Counted from the stretch's first letter, positions 7,506 to 15,723 are shown. The stretch is 23,828 nt of DNA from IMCC26256 sp046081705 (GCA_046081705.1 JBJTWK010000027.1:1-23828), one strand, 5' to 3'. Numbers and translations: made by a program. The notes: generated from the letters alone by a model not told the origin.

Positions 7506-8396
7506 TCAGCGTTCGAGGATCACCGTGAGGTGCGCGGCGAGCTCGACGGGACGATCGCCCTGGATCGAGTGACCGGCCCCCTCGATCACGATGACCGCGG
7601 CCTCGGGGCGGCGGCGGCGCAGTTCGGCCACGTCGGCGTCGTCGACGACGGGGGAGTCCGCACCCCGCAGCAGCGTGAGCGGGACCGTGAGCGCATCCAC
7701 GGCGTCCCACATCGAACCGAAGTCCGGGATGTCCGAACCTTCGGGGAGGTGGTTGCGGTCGTACCGCCAGGCCCACGTCCCGTCCGGCCGCGGGGCGGCG
7801 TTGTGGAGGACCCCGCGGCGGAGCGATGACTCGCTGCGGGTCGGGTTGAACGTGATCGTGCGTTCGAGGAGCTCTTCGAAGGATCCGAACGACTCCGGAC
7901 CGTTGACGAACGAGGTGATGGCCGCCGCCTTGTCGCGGGTGACGCCGGGGGTGATGTCGACGAGCACGAGTTCGGCGACGAGATCCGGGTACTGGTGCGC
8001 GAGGGACAGCGCCGTCAGTCCACCGAGTGACATCCCGGTCACGACGCGGGCCTCGGGGGCGAGTGCGCGCACCGCGACGGCCACTGCGTGGGCGTTCTCG
8101 GCCGGCCAGTAGGCCCGGTCCTCCCGCCAGTCGGAGTGGCCGTGCCCGGGGAGGTCGATCGCGAGCACCGGTCTCCCGAGCGCGAGCGCCACGGTGTCCC
8201 AGGTGTGGGCGTTCTGCGCGCCACCGTGGAGCAGGACCATCTCGGCCGGGCCGGTGCCCCACCGGATCGCGCTCACGCCCTGATCGGGTCCGACCTCGAT
8301 CCGGACCCGCTCGACCCGGACGTCGGTGGGCGCAGCGAGCCCGACCTCGGACGCGTTCTCGTGCAGCAGGGAGAACTCCTCATAGTGCTCGGCCAC
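7506..8396 (-). CDS. Alpha/beta-hydrolase
   Basis: A 296-residue cytoplasmic alpha/beta-hydrolase of usual length. LLHGGAQNAHTWD (55-67) supplies the oxyanion loop, DLPGHGHSDW (81-90) the conserved strand-3 turn, and GMSLGG (121-126) the nucleophile elbow with S123. D247 in LLRGAD and H276 in GAGHSI complete a plausible Ser-Asp-His triad. This group includes carboxylesterases, C-C bond hydrolases of ring-cleavage pathways and epoxide hydrolase relatives (the latter use Asp as nucleophile, so they are excluded). Substrate unknown. No Shine-Dalgarno precedes the GTG start; a TAGCGT box lies six bases upstream, suggesting a leaderless message. Divergent from ctaA and tail-to-tail with the SnoaL-like gene. 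Confidence 0.85.
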   Translation of the reverse strand: MAEHYEEFSLLHENASEVGLAAPTDVRVERVRIEVGPDQGVSAIRWGTGPAEMVLLHGGAQNAHTWDTVALALGRPVLAIDLPGHGHSDWREDRAYWPAENAHAVAVAVRALAPEARVVTGMSLGGLTALSLAHQYPDLVAELVLVDITPGVTRDKAAAITSFVNGPESFGSFEELLERTITFNPTRSESSLRRGVLHNAAPRPDGTWAWRYDRNHLPEGSDIPDFGSMWDAVDALTVPLTLLRGADSPVVDDADVAELRRRRPEAAVIVIEGAGHSIQGDRPVELAAHLTVILER

Positions 8397-8408
8397 ATCC
8401 TGACGCTA
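8397..8408 (-). promoter_or_regulatory. Leaderless-type -10 box for the hydrolase gene
   Basis: On the minus strand TAGCGT (8408-8403) is followed by six bases and then the GTG start at 8396. This spacing puts the transcript start at or next to the start codon, and there is no Shine-Dalgarno. Confidence 0.4.
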
Positions 8409-8416
8409 CCCGCCGG

Positions 8417-8431
8417 TTCCGGACCCCGGAA
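8417..8431. repeat. Inverted repeat in the hydrolase/ctaA divergent region
   Basis: TTCCGG-acc-CCGGAA is a perfect six-base dyad with a three-base centre, midway between the hydrolase start and the ctaA start. It could be an operator shared by the two divergent promoters. A seven-base GC-rich half-site of this kind can also arise by chance. Confidence 0.3.
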
Positions 8432-8442
8432 GGGGACGCTCG

Positions 8443-8448
8443 TAGGCT
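8443..8448 (+). promoter_or_regulatory. Possible -10 box for the ctaA-ABC operon
   Basis: TAGGCT matches TANNNT and ends nine bases before the ctaA ATG, leaving a leader of only a few bases. There is no good Shine-Dalgarno before this start. Confidence 0.3.
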
Positions 8449-8457
8449 CAGGCCCCG

Positions 8458-9405
8458 ATGCGCCTCTCGCCCGCCGCCTACCGCCGCGTCACCGTCGTGG
8501 CCGCCGTGCTCGTCGCCGTGATCATCATCACGGGTGCGGCCGTGCGTCTCACCGGGTCCGGACTCGGCTGTCCGTCCTGGCCGAACTGCTCCCCGGGCCG
8601 GCTCACCCCGCACACCGCGACCTCGTACCACGCCATGGTCGAGTTCGTGAACCGCACCTTCACCGGCGCCGTGTCGCTCGGCGTGATCGCCGCAGTCCTC
8701 GGCGCCCTCGTGCGGGCCCCCCGACGCCGGGACCTCACCTGGCTCTCCCTCGGCCTCGTCGGCGGCGTCATCGGCCAGATCGTCCTCGGCGGCGTCACCG
8801 TGCTCACCGAACTCAACCCGTTCGCCGTCATGGGCCACTTCGTGCTGTCGATCATCCTCCTGGCCGACGCCATCGTGCTCGTGCACCGGGCCGGCCTGCC
8901 GGACGCCGCTCCGACGGTGCCCGTGGGGCGAGCGAGTGAACGGCGGGCCGCGATCGGGCAGTTCCTCATCACCTGCGTCGTGGTCGTCACCGGAGCGGTG
9001 GTCACGAACAGCGGGCCGCATGCGGGGGACACGGATGCGAAGCGGTTCGATCTGCGCCTCACCGACATCGCCCGGATCCACAGCGCGACCACCATCGTCC
9101 TCCTGCTCACCGTGGTCGGCATCGTGCTCGTCGTCGGTCGCCGGGGCCTGACCGCCGATCGGCGGCGCGGGCTCACCTGGTTGCTCATCGTGATCCTCGG
9201 CCAGATGGCGGTCGGGTACACGCAGTACTTCACCGGCGTGCCCGCGCTGCTCGTCGGCGTGCACGTGCTCGGGGCCGTGCTCGTGTTCACCGCCTCCCTG
9301 ACGTTCCTCCTCGGCAACCGGCGACCGGTCCCCGCGACCTCGTCGACGCCCGCGACGGACCCGACGCCCGCCGACGACGGTCGACTGCTCGGAGCGTCCC
9401 GGTGA
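8458..9405 (+). CDS. ctaA: Heme A synthase (COX15/CtaA)
   Basis: A 315-residue membrane protein with about eight helices. It converts heme O to heme A by oxidising the C8 methyl, supplying heme a for aa3-type cytochrome oxidase. Four helix histidines that bind the hemes are visible: H58 (YHAMVEFVNR), H127 (MGHFVLS), H208 (RIHSATT) and H269 (GVHVLGA). E62, next to the first His motif, fits the essential Glu of Bacillus CtaA. GSGLGCPSWPNC (33-44) carries the extracellular cysteine pair C38/C44 typical of this class. The two halves are internal repeats. A Pro/Thr-rich tail follows the last helix. The stop overlaps the start of the ABC ATPase (GTGA), so the exporter is made from the same message. 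Mycobacteria are recalled to have a ctaA-like gene beside an ABC transporter too. Confidence 0.93.
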   Translation: MRLSPAAYRRVTVVAAVLVAVIIITGAAVRLTGSGLGCPSWPNCSPGRLTPHTATSYHAMVEFVNRTFTGAVSLGVIAAVLGALVRAPRRRDLTWLSLGLVGGVIGQIVLGGVTVLTELNPFAVMGHFVLSIILLADAIVLVHRAGLPDAAPTVPVGRASERRAAIGQFLITCVVVVTGAVVTNSGPHAGDTDAKRFDLRLTDIARIHSATTIVLLLTVVGIVLVVGRRGLTADRRRGLTWLLIVILGQMAVGYTQYFTGVPALLVGVHVLGAVLVFTASLTFLLGNRRPVPATSSTPATDPTPADDGRLLGASR

Positions 9406-10367
9406 CGTCGGCGATCCGGACCGAGGGGATCGTCCGCCGTTTCGGCGACAAGGCGGCGGTCGCCGGGGTCGACCTCGACGTCGCACCCGGGGAGATCTAC
9501 GGCTTCCTCGGCCCGAACGGAGCGGGGAAGAGCACGCTCGTCCGGATGCTCGTGACCCTCCTCCTCCCGACCGAGGGCCGGGCCACCGTGGCGGGCCACG
9601 ACGTGATCGACGACCCGGACGCGGTGCGGCTCCGCATCGGCGTGGCCCTCCAGGAGGCGTCGCTCGACGCCAAGCAGACCGGCATCGAACTGCTGCGCCT
9701 CCAGGCCCGGCTCTACGGCCTGAGCCGGACCGAGACGGCCCAGCGCCTCGAGGAGATCGGTGGCCTCATCGACCTCGGTGAGGCGCTCGGCCGACGCGTC
9801 GGGACCTACTCCGGGGGCATGAAGCGACGGCTCGACCTCGCAGCCGCCCTCGTGCACAACCCGCAGGTGCTGTTCCTCGACGAGCCGACCACCGGGCTCG
9901 ACCCGGTGAGCCGGGCCACCGTGTGGAACGAGGTCCGTCGGCTCAACGAGGAGCTCGGCATGACCATCTTCCTCACGACCCAGTACCTCGAGGAGGCGGA
10001 CGAACTGGCCCATCGGGTCGGCATCATCGACCGTGGGCGCCTCGTCGCGGAGGGGACACCCGACGCGCTCAAGCGGGGGATCGGTCACGACCTCATCGTC
10101 GTGGCCGTCGACGAGGGCCGGGAGCATGTGGCCCGTGCTGCGCTCGGCGGCGTTGCGGGCGTCGCCGGCATCGACGTCCACCGTCGTGAGGTGACCGTGC
10201 GGACCGAGGACGGCGGCGCGCTCATCAGCCCCGTGGCCGTGGCCCTCGACGACGCAGACGTCGTCGTCCGCAGCCTGACGCTGCGCACCCCGACCCTCGA
10301 CGACGTGTTCCTGCAGATGACGGGCGGACACATCGGCGCCGGGACCGACGAGGAGGAGACGCCATGA
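9402..10367 (+). CDS. ABC transporter ATP-binding protein (DrrA-like)
   Basis: A 321-residue nucleotide-binding subunit. Walker A GPNGAGKST (37-45), Q-loop Q84, signature YSGGM (136-140), Walker B LFLDEP (157-162). The switch position is Gln (Q194 in LTTQYLEEAD) instead of His, as in DrrA-type drug exporters. About 110 residues beyond the core form a C-terminal domain typical of DrrA/CcmA-like exporters. It starts with GTG overlapping the ctaA stop and ends in an ATGA overlap with the permease, so the three proteins should be made in fixed proportion. The likely role is powering export of a hydrophobic compound through the next gene's product; substrate unknown. Being tied to ctaA suggests a link to heme or oxidase assembly, which is inference. 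Confidence 0.92.
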   Translation: MTSAIRTEGIVRRFGDKAAVAGVDLDVAPGEIYGFLGPNGAGKSTLVRMLVTLLLPTEGRATVAGHDVIDDPDAVRLRIGVALQEASLDAKQTGIELLRLQARLYGLSRTETAQRLEEIGGLIDLGEALGRRVGTYSGGMKRRLDLAAALVHNPQVLFLDEPTTGLDPVSRATVWNEVRRLNEELGMTIFLTTQYLEEADELAHRVGIIDRGRLVAEGTPDALKRGIGHDLIVVAVDEGREHVARAALGGVAGVAGIDVHRREVTVRTEDGGALISPVAVALDDADVVVRSLTLRTPTLDDVFLQMTGGHIGAGTDEEETP

Positions 10368-11158
10368 CCGGCGACGGCGCCATCCGCGCCCGCCGGGCCG
10401 GCACGTTCGCGGACCTCCGGTCGATCTCCGGGCGCGCCCTGCGGGCCATCCCGCGTGATCCGGAGCAGTTCATCCCCGCGATGATCGTGCCGTTGTTCTT
10501 CTTCGTGGTGAACGTCGGCGCACTCCAGAACGTGGCCGAACGCTCGGGTTCGGTCCCGGACTTCAAGGCGTTCCAACTCCCGGTGGCCATCCTGTTCGCG
10601 GTGACCGGGGTCTCCCGGGCGTCGGCGCTCGTCTACGACATCCAGGACGGGTACTTCGATCGTCTGCTCATGACGCCGGTCCGTCGGGTCACCCTGCTCC
10701 TCGGTCTGCTCACAGCGGACTTCGCACTCGTCACCGCGCTGTGCATCCCCGTGCTCATCCTCGGCGCCGTCATCGGGGTCGAGTTCGCGACCGGGGTCGT
10801 CGGCGTCCTGCTCTTCCTCCTCCTCGCCGGTTGCTGGGGCATCGCGTTCAACGGCTTCACGTACGCCATCGCGCTCAAGACCGGCAGCCCGGCGGCGGTG
10901 AACTCCTCGTTCATCCTGTTCTTCCCGTTCGCGTTCCTCACCACCTCGTTCCTGCCCAAGGAGGCGCTCACGGGTTGGCTGGCGACGATCGCGTCGTACA
11001 ACCCGGTGACGTACATGCTCGGGGGCCTGCGAGCGATCCTGAGCGACGGTTGGCGGTGGAGCACGATCGGCGAGGCGTTCGGCGCGGTGTTCATCGTGGG
11101 CACGATCAGCATGACGCTCTCGCTCCTGGCCCTCCGCAGCCGGGTCAAGCGCGGCTGA
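10364..11158 (+). CDS. ABC-2 type permease (DrrB-like)
   Basis: A 264-residue membrane protein with about six hydrophobic segments (first near 38-53, then 72-90, 110-138, 143-168, 180-195 and 237-256). The ABC-2 signature region FLTTSFLPKEALTGWL continues into NPVTYMLGGLRA (near 191-223), the usual hallmark of DrrB/NodJ-type exporters. ATG overlaps the ATPase stop as ATGA and GAGGAGGAG lies just upstream. The pair would form a homodimeric exporter, two permease and two ATPase chains. Its stop is nine bases from the stop of the opposing gene of unknown function. Confidence 0.92.
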   Translation: MTGDGAIRARRAGTFADLRSISGRALRAIPRDPEQFIPAMIVPLFFFVVNVGALQNVAERSGSVPDFKAFQLPVAILFAVTGVSRASALVYDIQDGYFDRLLMTPVRRVTLLLGLLTADFALVTALCIPVLILGAVIGVEFATGVVGVLLFLLLAGCWGIAFNGFTYAIALKTGSPAAVNSSFILFFPFAFLTTSFLPKEALTGWLATIASYNPVTYMLGGLRAILSDGWRWSTIGEAFGAVFIVGTISMTLSLLALRSRVKRG

Positions 11159-11167
11159 CCCCGTCGG

Positions 11168-12334
11168 CTACCAGAACGAGTCGTCGGCGCCGAGGCCGTA
11201 CCGCTCGAAGGGTCCCGCCACGATCGGCTGGCAGTTCCCGAAGCCGGTCCCCCCGCCGACCGGGTCGTCGACCGTGACGAACGTGTCGCGGATCTGGTGC
11301 AACGCTCGGGCCTGCTCGGCCGTGGTGCAGTCCGCGATCCACTCGGACTCGAGGTGGAGCGGGCCGCGGAACTCGCCGTGGAAGTGCCCGCGGTACCCGA
11401 AGTACAGGCCGGCCCCGAGGTGGAAGCCGGTCGCGGTGGGCACCCTGATGTGGAGCGGCCGATCGGAACCGTCGGCCATGCGCAGGTGGATCGTGCCGCC
11501 GAGCAGGCGCCGATTGACCGGGTCGAAGGCGAGCCCCGACAGGTCGATGTCGAGGATCGGCTCGTGGAGGCCGTGCTCGTGCTCGATCGCGCCGGTCACC
11601 ACCTTGTGGAGGGTGGCGCCGAAGCCCTCGACCTGCACCGTGTGCAGGAAGATGCCGTAGCGCGATCCGTCGGCCCGCTCACAGAGCATCGGACTCCAGA
11701 TCATCGAGAACGAGAGGCCCTCGAGCGGATCGACGTGCTCGACGTCGGTCGGCGGCTGGCCGACCTCGTACCGCACCCCCCACGAGTGGTCGCGTGTCGA
11801 GACCCACGTGTCGTCGGTCATCGTCGTACGTTCGCCGTCGAGTTCGATCCAACCCGACGAGGTGCCGATCTGGTGGTACCGCACGAGTTCGGCGCTCACC
11901 CGCGTCCGGATGAGGTTGCGCTGATGGGTCCGCTCCTCGAGCACGGGCGGCAGGGCGGCGGTGAAGGTCCAGTCGAACGCGAGCGGCTGCTCATCGTTCG
12001 GTTCGAGCGCGAAGCGGACCGAACGCAGTGGCTCGAGCACCTCGTAGTGGATCGGGCCGATCACGGTGGCCTCGAACTCGGGGGAGAGGCGCCGACTCGC
12101 CCGCACCGTCACCTGCTCGACGCCCCGCGACACGCCGCCGTACGCGTCCATCACATCACGGTTCGGGTACTTGCCGAGGCCGAAGCCGAGTTGGAGCGAA
12201 CCGTCACGGGCCACCGCCATCGCACACACCTTCTCGGTCCACGCGAGGTCGCTCGATCCGACCACCCCGAAGGTGTCCGTGATCTGGTGGCAGAACTGCT
12301 CGTCGGCGGCGACGAGGGGACCGATCGGGTTCAC
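11168..12334 (-). CDS. Uncharacterised CrtC/AttH-like (lipocalin-type) protein
   Basis: A 388-residue soluble protein of no firm function. GTG at 12334 is chosen over upstream in-frame starts because AGGAGG (12339-12344) precedes it by four bases. The sequence is beta-rich with many aromatic residues. TWVSTRDHSWGVRYEVG, an R-D-x-S-W-G-V-R type motif, resembles the large CrtC/AttH-like lipocalin superfamily (carotenoid hydratase and relatives, and DUF7064/7065-type proteins), as do the WTFTAALPP and GYRGHFHGEF strands. I can place the fold only tentatively. It is divergent from an acyl-CoA dehydrogenase with 95 bases between starts, so a shared lipid or isoprenoid substrate is possible. No signal peptide. 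Confidence 0.55.
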   Translation of the reverse strand: MNPIGPLVAADEQFCHQITDTFGVVGSSDLAWTEKVCAMAVARDGSLQLGFGLGKYPNRDVMDAYGGVSRGVEQVTVRASRRLSPEFEATVIGPIHYEVLEPLRSVRFALEPNDEQPLAFDWTFTAALPPVLEERTHQRNLIRTRVSAELVRYHQIGTSSGWIELDGERTTMTDDTWVSTRDHSWGVRYEVGQPPTDVEHVDPLEGLSFSMIWSPMLCERADGSRYGIFLHTVQVEGFGATLHKVVTGAIEHEHGLHEPILDIDLSGLAFDPVNRRLLGGTIHLRMADGSDRPLHIRVPTATGFHLGAGLYFGYRGHFHGEFRGPLHLESEWIADCTTAEQARALHQIRDTFVTVDDPVGGGTGFGNCQPIVAGPFERYGLGADDSFW

Positions 12335-12338
12335 GGGG

Positions 12339-12344
12339 CCTCCT
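12339..12344 (-). promoter_or_regulatory. Shine-Dalgarno deciding the 12334 start
   Basis: AGGAGG on the minus strand lies four bases before GTG 12334. No comparable site serves the longer in-frame starts, which would also run into the region needed for the divergent promoter. Confidence 0.6.
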
Positions 12345-12429
12345 GGGGGCGGTGCGACGGTCCATTGTGGCCGCCCTCGGGACCGGTCGGTGCGTGCGCC
12401 GACGGGGCGTCGTGGCAGGCTTCCGGTCC

Positions 12430-13662
12430 ATGGACGACCCCACCCTCGAGGATTCCCCACAGGACGCGGCCTTCCGCGCCGAGGCCCGTGCCTTCCTCGA
12501 CGGCCACGCGACCCTGCGACACGGCACCGACCGGACCACCCTGCTGTCGACGGACACGTCGCTCGAGGCCGAACTGCACCACATCGCGAACTGCCGGGCC
12601 TGGCAGCGGACGCTCTTCGACAACGGTTGGGCGGGCATCACGTGGCCGACGGCGGTCGGCGGACGCAACGGTTCCCAGCAGGAGGCGAAGATCTTCGCCC
12701 AGGAGGAGCTCCGTTACGAGGTCACCAACAACGCGCTGAGCATCGGCCTCCAGATGGTCGGACCGACCCTGCTCGAGCACGCCGACGATGACCAGCAGCA
12801 GCGGTTCCTGCCGCCGATGCTCCGCGGCGAGCACCTCTGGTGCCAGCTCTTCTCCGAACCGGGTGCGGGCTCCGACCTGGCCGGCCTCACCACCCGTGCA
12901 GAGCTCGACGGTGACGAGTACGTCGTGAACGGGCAGAAGGTCTGGACCTCGTCGGCCCACGTGGCCGACTGGGGGATGATGCTCGCCCGCACGGACTGGG
13001 ACGTCCCGAAGCACCGGGGGATCTCGTACTTCCTCGTGGACATGCGGTCGCCCGGCATCGAGGTGCGGCCGTTGCGGCAGAGCACCGGCTTCGCCCACTT
13101 CAACGAAGTGTTCCTCACCGACGTGCGCGTCCCGAGGGCGAACCTCGTCGGCGGCGCCGGCAACGGGTGGGCGGTCGCCATGACGACCCTCGCCAACGAG
13201 CGCAACATGATCGGGAGCGGTTCGGGGATCTCGTTCGACTCGATCCTCGACCTCGCTCGTCAACTCGACGGTACCGACGACCCGATCCTGCGTCAGGAAC
13301 TGGCGAAGTCGTACACCCGCTTCCACCTCGTGGCGTGGCTCGCCGCCCGGGCGCGCGTGCGGGCCCAGCGCGGCGACCACCTCGGGCCCGAGGCCAGTGT
13401 GCTCAAGCTGCTCGCCAGTCAGAAGGTCGAGTTCGACGGTGACCTCGTCATGGCTCTTCAGGGTGCGGGCGGCATGCTCAGCGTCGGCGATGCACCGTTC
13501 GACGGCATGTGGCAGTCGTACTTCCTGAGCCAGTGGTCCGTGCGCATCGGTGGCGGCACCGAGCAGATCCAGCGGAATGTGCTGGGGGAGCGGGTGCTCG
13601 GGCTGCCGGCGGAGACCCGCACGGACAAGACCCTGCCCTTCAAGGACGTCCCCCGGAACTAG
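12430..13662 (+). CDS. Acyl-CoA dehydrogenase
   Basis: A 410-residue flavoenzyme that would oxidise an acyl-CoA to the 2-enoyl-CoA and pass electrons to ETF. WCQLFSEPGAGSDLAGL (137-153) is the conserved FAD/substrate signature and NGQKVWTSSAH (167-177) follows. Near the C-terminus the MCAD-type YEGT is replaced by GGGT (374-377), so the usual catalytic glutamate is missing; E257 in LANERNM aligns by motif with the glutamate used by isovaleryl-CoA dehydrogenase (LDLER). The sequence resembles mycobacterial FadE proteins of cholesterol and branched-chain catabolism. Start is ATG 12430, after which the fold begins; a CAGGCT box sits eight bases upstream and there is no clear Shine-Dalgarno. Its stop TAG shares CTAG with the stop of the opposing helicase gene. 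Confidence 0.9.
   Translation: MDDPTLEDSPQDAAFRAEARAFLDGHATLRHGTDRTTLLSTDTSLEAELHHIANCRAWQRTLFDNGWAGITWPTAVGGRNGSQQEAKIFAQEELRYEVTNNALSIGLQMVGPTLLEHADDDQQQRFLPPMLRGEHLWCQLFSEPGAGSDLAGLTTRAELDGDEYVVNGQKVWTSSAHVADWGMMLARTDWDVPKHRGISYFLVDMRSPGIEVRPLRQSTGFAHFNEVFLTDVRVPRANLVGGAGNGWAVAMTTLANERNMIGSGSGISFDSILDLARQLDGTDDPILRQELAKSYTRFHLVAWLAARARVRAQRGDHLGPEASVLKLLASQKVEFDGDLVMALQGAGGMLSVGDAPFDGMWQSYFLSQWSVRIGGGTEQIQRNVLGERVLGLPAETRTDKTLPFKDVPRN
13659..13662. other. CTAG shared by two convergent stop codons
   Basis: The palindrome CTAG gives TAG on plus (13660-13662, acyl-CoA dehydrogenase) and TAG on minus (13661-13659, helicase). Both genes end inside the same four bases, so there is no room for a terminator between them. 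Confidence 0.9.
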
Positions 13663-15674
13663 CCCTCGTCGTCGAGCGTCGCGGCCCGGAGCGTCTCGCA
13701 CGCGTCGGCGAGGTCGACCGTCCGACGGAACGGCGGCATGGCGTCGAGGAGCACCCGGCGGTAGTTGCGGGTGGCGAGCCGCGGGTCGAGCACCGCGACG
13801 ACCCCACGGTCGGTGCGCCGGCGCAGCAACCGCCCCGAACCCTGGGCGAGCGTCAGCGCGGCGGCCGGAATGTCGACCGCATGGAACGCGTCGTGGCCGG
13901 TCGACTCGGCGTGTTCGCGGCGGGCGGCGTGCAGGGGCTCGCTCGGGACCGGGAACGGGATGCGGTCGATCACGACGAGCACGCACGCCGCACCCGGCGC
14001 GTCAATCCCGGCCCAGAAGGTGCGGGTGCCGACCAGCACCGAGTGCTCGTCGGCGAGGAACCGGCGGGTGAGGTCCGCCGGGGCCGATTCGCCCTGCACG
14101 AGGATCTCACCGTCGAACCCGTCGCCGAGATCCGCGTCGCGCAGGATCGACGCGAAGTGATCGACGTTGGCGCGCGACGTGCAGAGGATGAGTGCCCGAC
14201 CGCCGGCCGCGCGCACGAGGGCCACCACGTGCTCACCCGCGGCGTCGAGCCACGCGGCGCGCTCCTTCGCGGGGTCTGGCAGCGTGCGGTCGACGAACAG
14301 GGTGCCCTGCTCCCGCCAGTCGAAGGTGGGTGGGATCTCGAGGGCGACGTACCCGCGCCCGGTCTCGCGGTGGGGCGGCTCGTCCGGGTCGCGCTCGGGA
14401 CCCGGCGGCTCGCCCCAGGTGCCGGGTGCGGCGTCGGAGTCGAGGCCGACCGCCGCGGCGAACGCACGGTAGGGCGGGGTCCCGCCGAGGGTGGCCGAGA
14501 CGAACACCGTCGGTCGGGTGGCGAGGAGGTGCTCGGCGAGCGGCGGGCCGACCGCCAACGGGGCCGAGCGGACCCGGCACCGGTCACCGCGCCCTTCGGT
14601 CCAGAGCACCTCGTCGGGGCGTCCCTCGGCGATGCGCCGAACCGTCTCGATCCGCGTCGTGGCCAGCCGGGCGACCCGCTTGGCCTCGGGGTCCTCGGCC
14701 GCCTGGACGCCGGCCTTCGCCGTCGCGAGGTGTTCGGCGAGGGCCGCGCAGGCCCCCTGCACCGCACGCAGTGGTTCGCCGAGCAGACGGTCGCCGTCGT
14801 GGTCGGCGAGCAGCCCCTCGAGGTGGTCGGTCCCGCGGGCGATGGCGTCAACGGCCTTCGCGGGCGCGCCGTGCTTGCGCAGCATCGTCGTCAGGCGTCG
14901 CAGTCCGGAGGGGGCGAGGTCCACGCCGAAGGACCGGGTCGCGGCCTCGGCGAGCGCGTGCGCCTCGTCGACCACGAGTACGTCGTGCCCCGGGAGCACG
15001 TTACCCTCCGAGCCGAGATCGAGGCAGGCGAGCGCGTGGTTGACGATCACGACGTCGGCGTCAGCCGCCATCGAACGGGCCCGCTCGGCGAAGCACAAGG
15101 CGCCCTCGGAGCAGTCGCGGGCGCCCGGACACTCCTGACCCGAGCAGGAGCACGCGGCCCATGAGGAGTCCGGGACGTCGACCGGGAGATCCGCCCGGTC
15201 GCCGGTCATCGATGCCTTCGAGAACGCCCGGATCGCGTCGACGTCCGACGCATGGGTCGCACTCGGTCGCACGTCGAACAGCGCCTCGGGATCCTTCGCA
15301 ACCTCCAACTTCGCGAGGCACACGTAGTTGGCCCGTCCCTTCAGCGTGACCGCACTGAACGGGACGCCGGACGCCTTGCGCAGTTGCGGCACGTCCTTGC
15401 CGATGAGCTGGTCCTGGAGCGCGATCGTCGAGGTGGCGATGACGACGCGGAGGCCCGACGCCACGGCGGCGGAGAGGTAGGCGAGGCTCTTGCCCGATCC
15501 GGTCGGCGCCTCGGCGACCAGGTGGTTGCCACGCCGCATCGCGTCGGCCACGCCCTGCGCGAGCTGTCGTTGGCCGGGTCGGTCCTCACCGCCGAGGCCG
15601 TCGACCGCGGCCGCGAGGACCTCGAGCGGATCGGACCGCCAGTGCTCGTACTCGGTCGGTTCGGATTCGGCCAC
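13659..15674 (-). CDS. dinG: DinG/XPD-type iron-sulfur DNA helicase
   Basis: A 671-residue ATP-dependent helicase, close to the length of mycobacterial DinG. Walker A APTGSGKS (56-63); DEAH box at 236-239; a SATLGG motif III-like block; VGTRTFWAGID and QGSGRLLRR as motifs V and VI. Between motifs I and II are C119, C177, C182 and C188, whose spacing (5 and 6 between the last three) is the same as recalled for the 4Fe-4S cysteines of E. coli DinG. The family unwinds forked, R-loop and G-quadruplex DNA 5'-3' during replication-transcription conflict. The GTG start at 15674 is preferred because the frame upstream would overlap the fibronectin gene; a TAGCCT box lies eight bases before it. The stop codon overlaps that of the acyl-CoA dehydrogenase. 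Confidence 0.92.
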   Translation of the reverse strand: MAESEPTEYEHWRSDPLEVLAAAVDGLGGEDRPGQRQLAQGVADAMRRGNHLVAEAPTGSGKSLAYLSAAVASGLRVVIATSTIALQDQLIGKDVPQLRKASGVPFSAVTLKGRANYVCLAKLEVAKDPEALFDVRPSATHASDVDAIRAFSKASMTGDRADLPVDVPDSSWAACSCSGQECPGARDCSEGALCFAERARSMAADADVVIVNHALACLDLGSEGNVLPGHDVLVVDEAHALAEAATRSFGVDLAPSGLRRLTTMLRKHGAPAKAVDAIARGTDHLEGLLADHDGDRLLGEPLRAVQGACAALAEHLATAKAGVQAAEDPEAKRVARLATTRIETVRRIAEGRPDEVLWTEGRGDRCRVRSAPLAVGPPLAEHLLATRPTVFVSATLGGTPPYRAFAAAVGLDSDAAPGTWGEPPGPERDPDEPPHRETGRGYVALEIPPTFDWREQGTLFVDRTLPDPAKERAAWLDAAGEHVVALVRAAGGRALILCTSRANVDHFASILRDADLGDGFDGEILVQGESAPADLTRRFLADEHSVLVGTRTFWAGIDAPGAACVLVVIDRIPFPVPSEPLHAARREHAESTGHDAFHAVDIPAAALTLAQGSGRLLRRRTDRGVVAVLDPRLATRNYRRVLLDAMPPFRRTVDLADACETLRAATLDDEG

Positions 15675-15688
15675 GACGGGTGAGGCTA
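15675..15688 (-). promoter_or_regulatory. Possible -10 box for dinG
   Basis: TAGCCT (15688-15683) lies eight bases before GTG 15674 on the minus strand, giving a leaderless or almost leaderless message. There is no Shine-Dalgarno. Confidence 0.35.
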
Positions 15689-15723
15689 CGTCGCGGTGAC
15701 CGGAGGCGACGACCGTCGCGCCG

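Noticed and set aside
9975..9990. Inactive ABC ATPase because Gln replaces the switch His
   Set aside because: DrrA-type exporters commonly have TTQYLEEAD at this place, so it is a family feature.
13767..13986. Frameshift or domain loss in dinG
   Set aside because: The C-terminal motifs V and VI are continuous in one frame and the length matches the family.
13509..15164. Plus-strand open frame opposite dinG
   Set aside because: No recognisable domain; dinG has complete helicase motifs and Fe-S cysteines.
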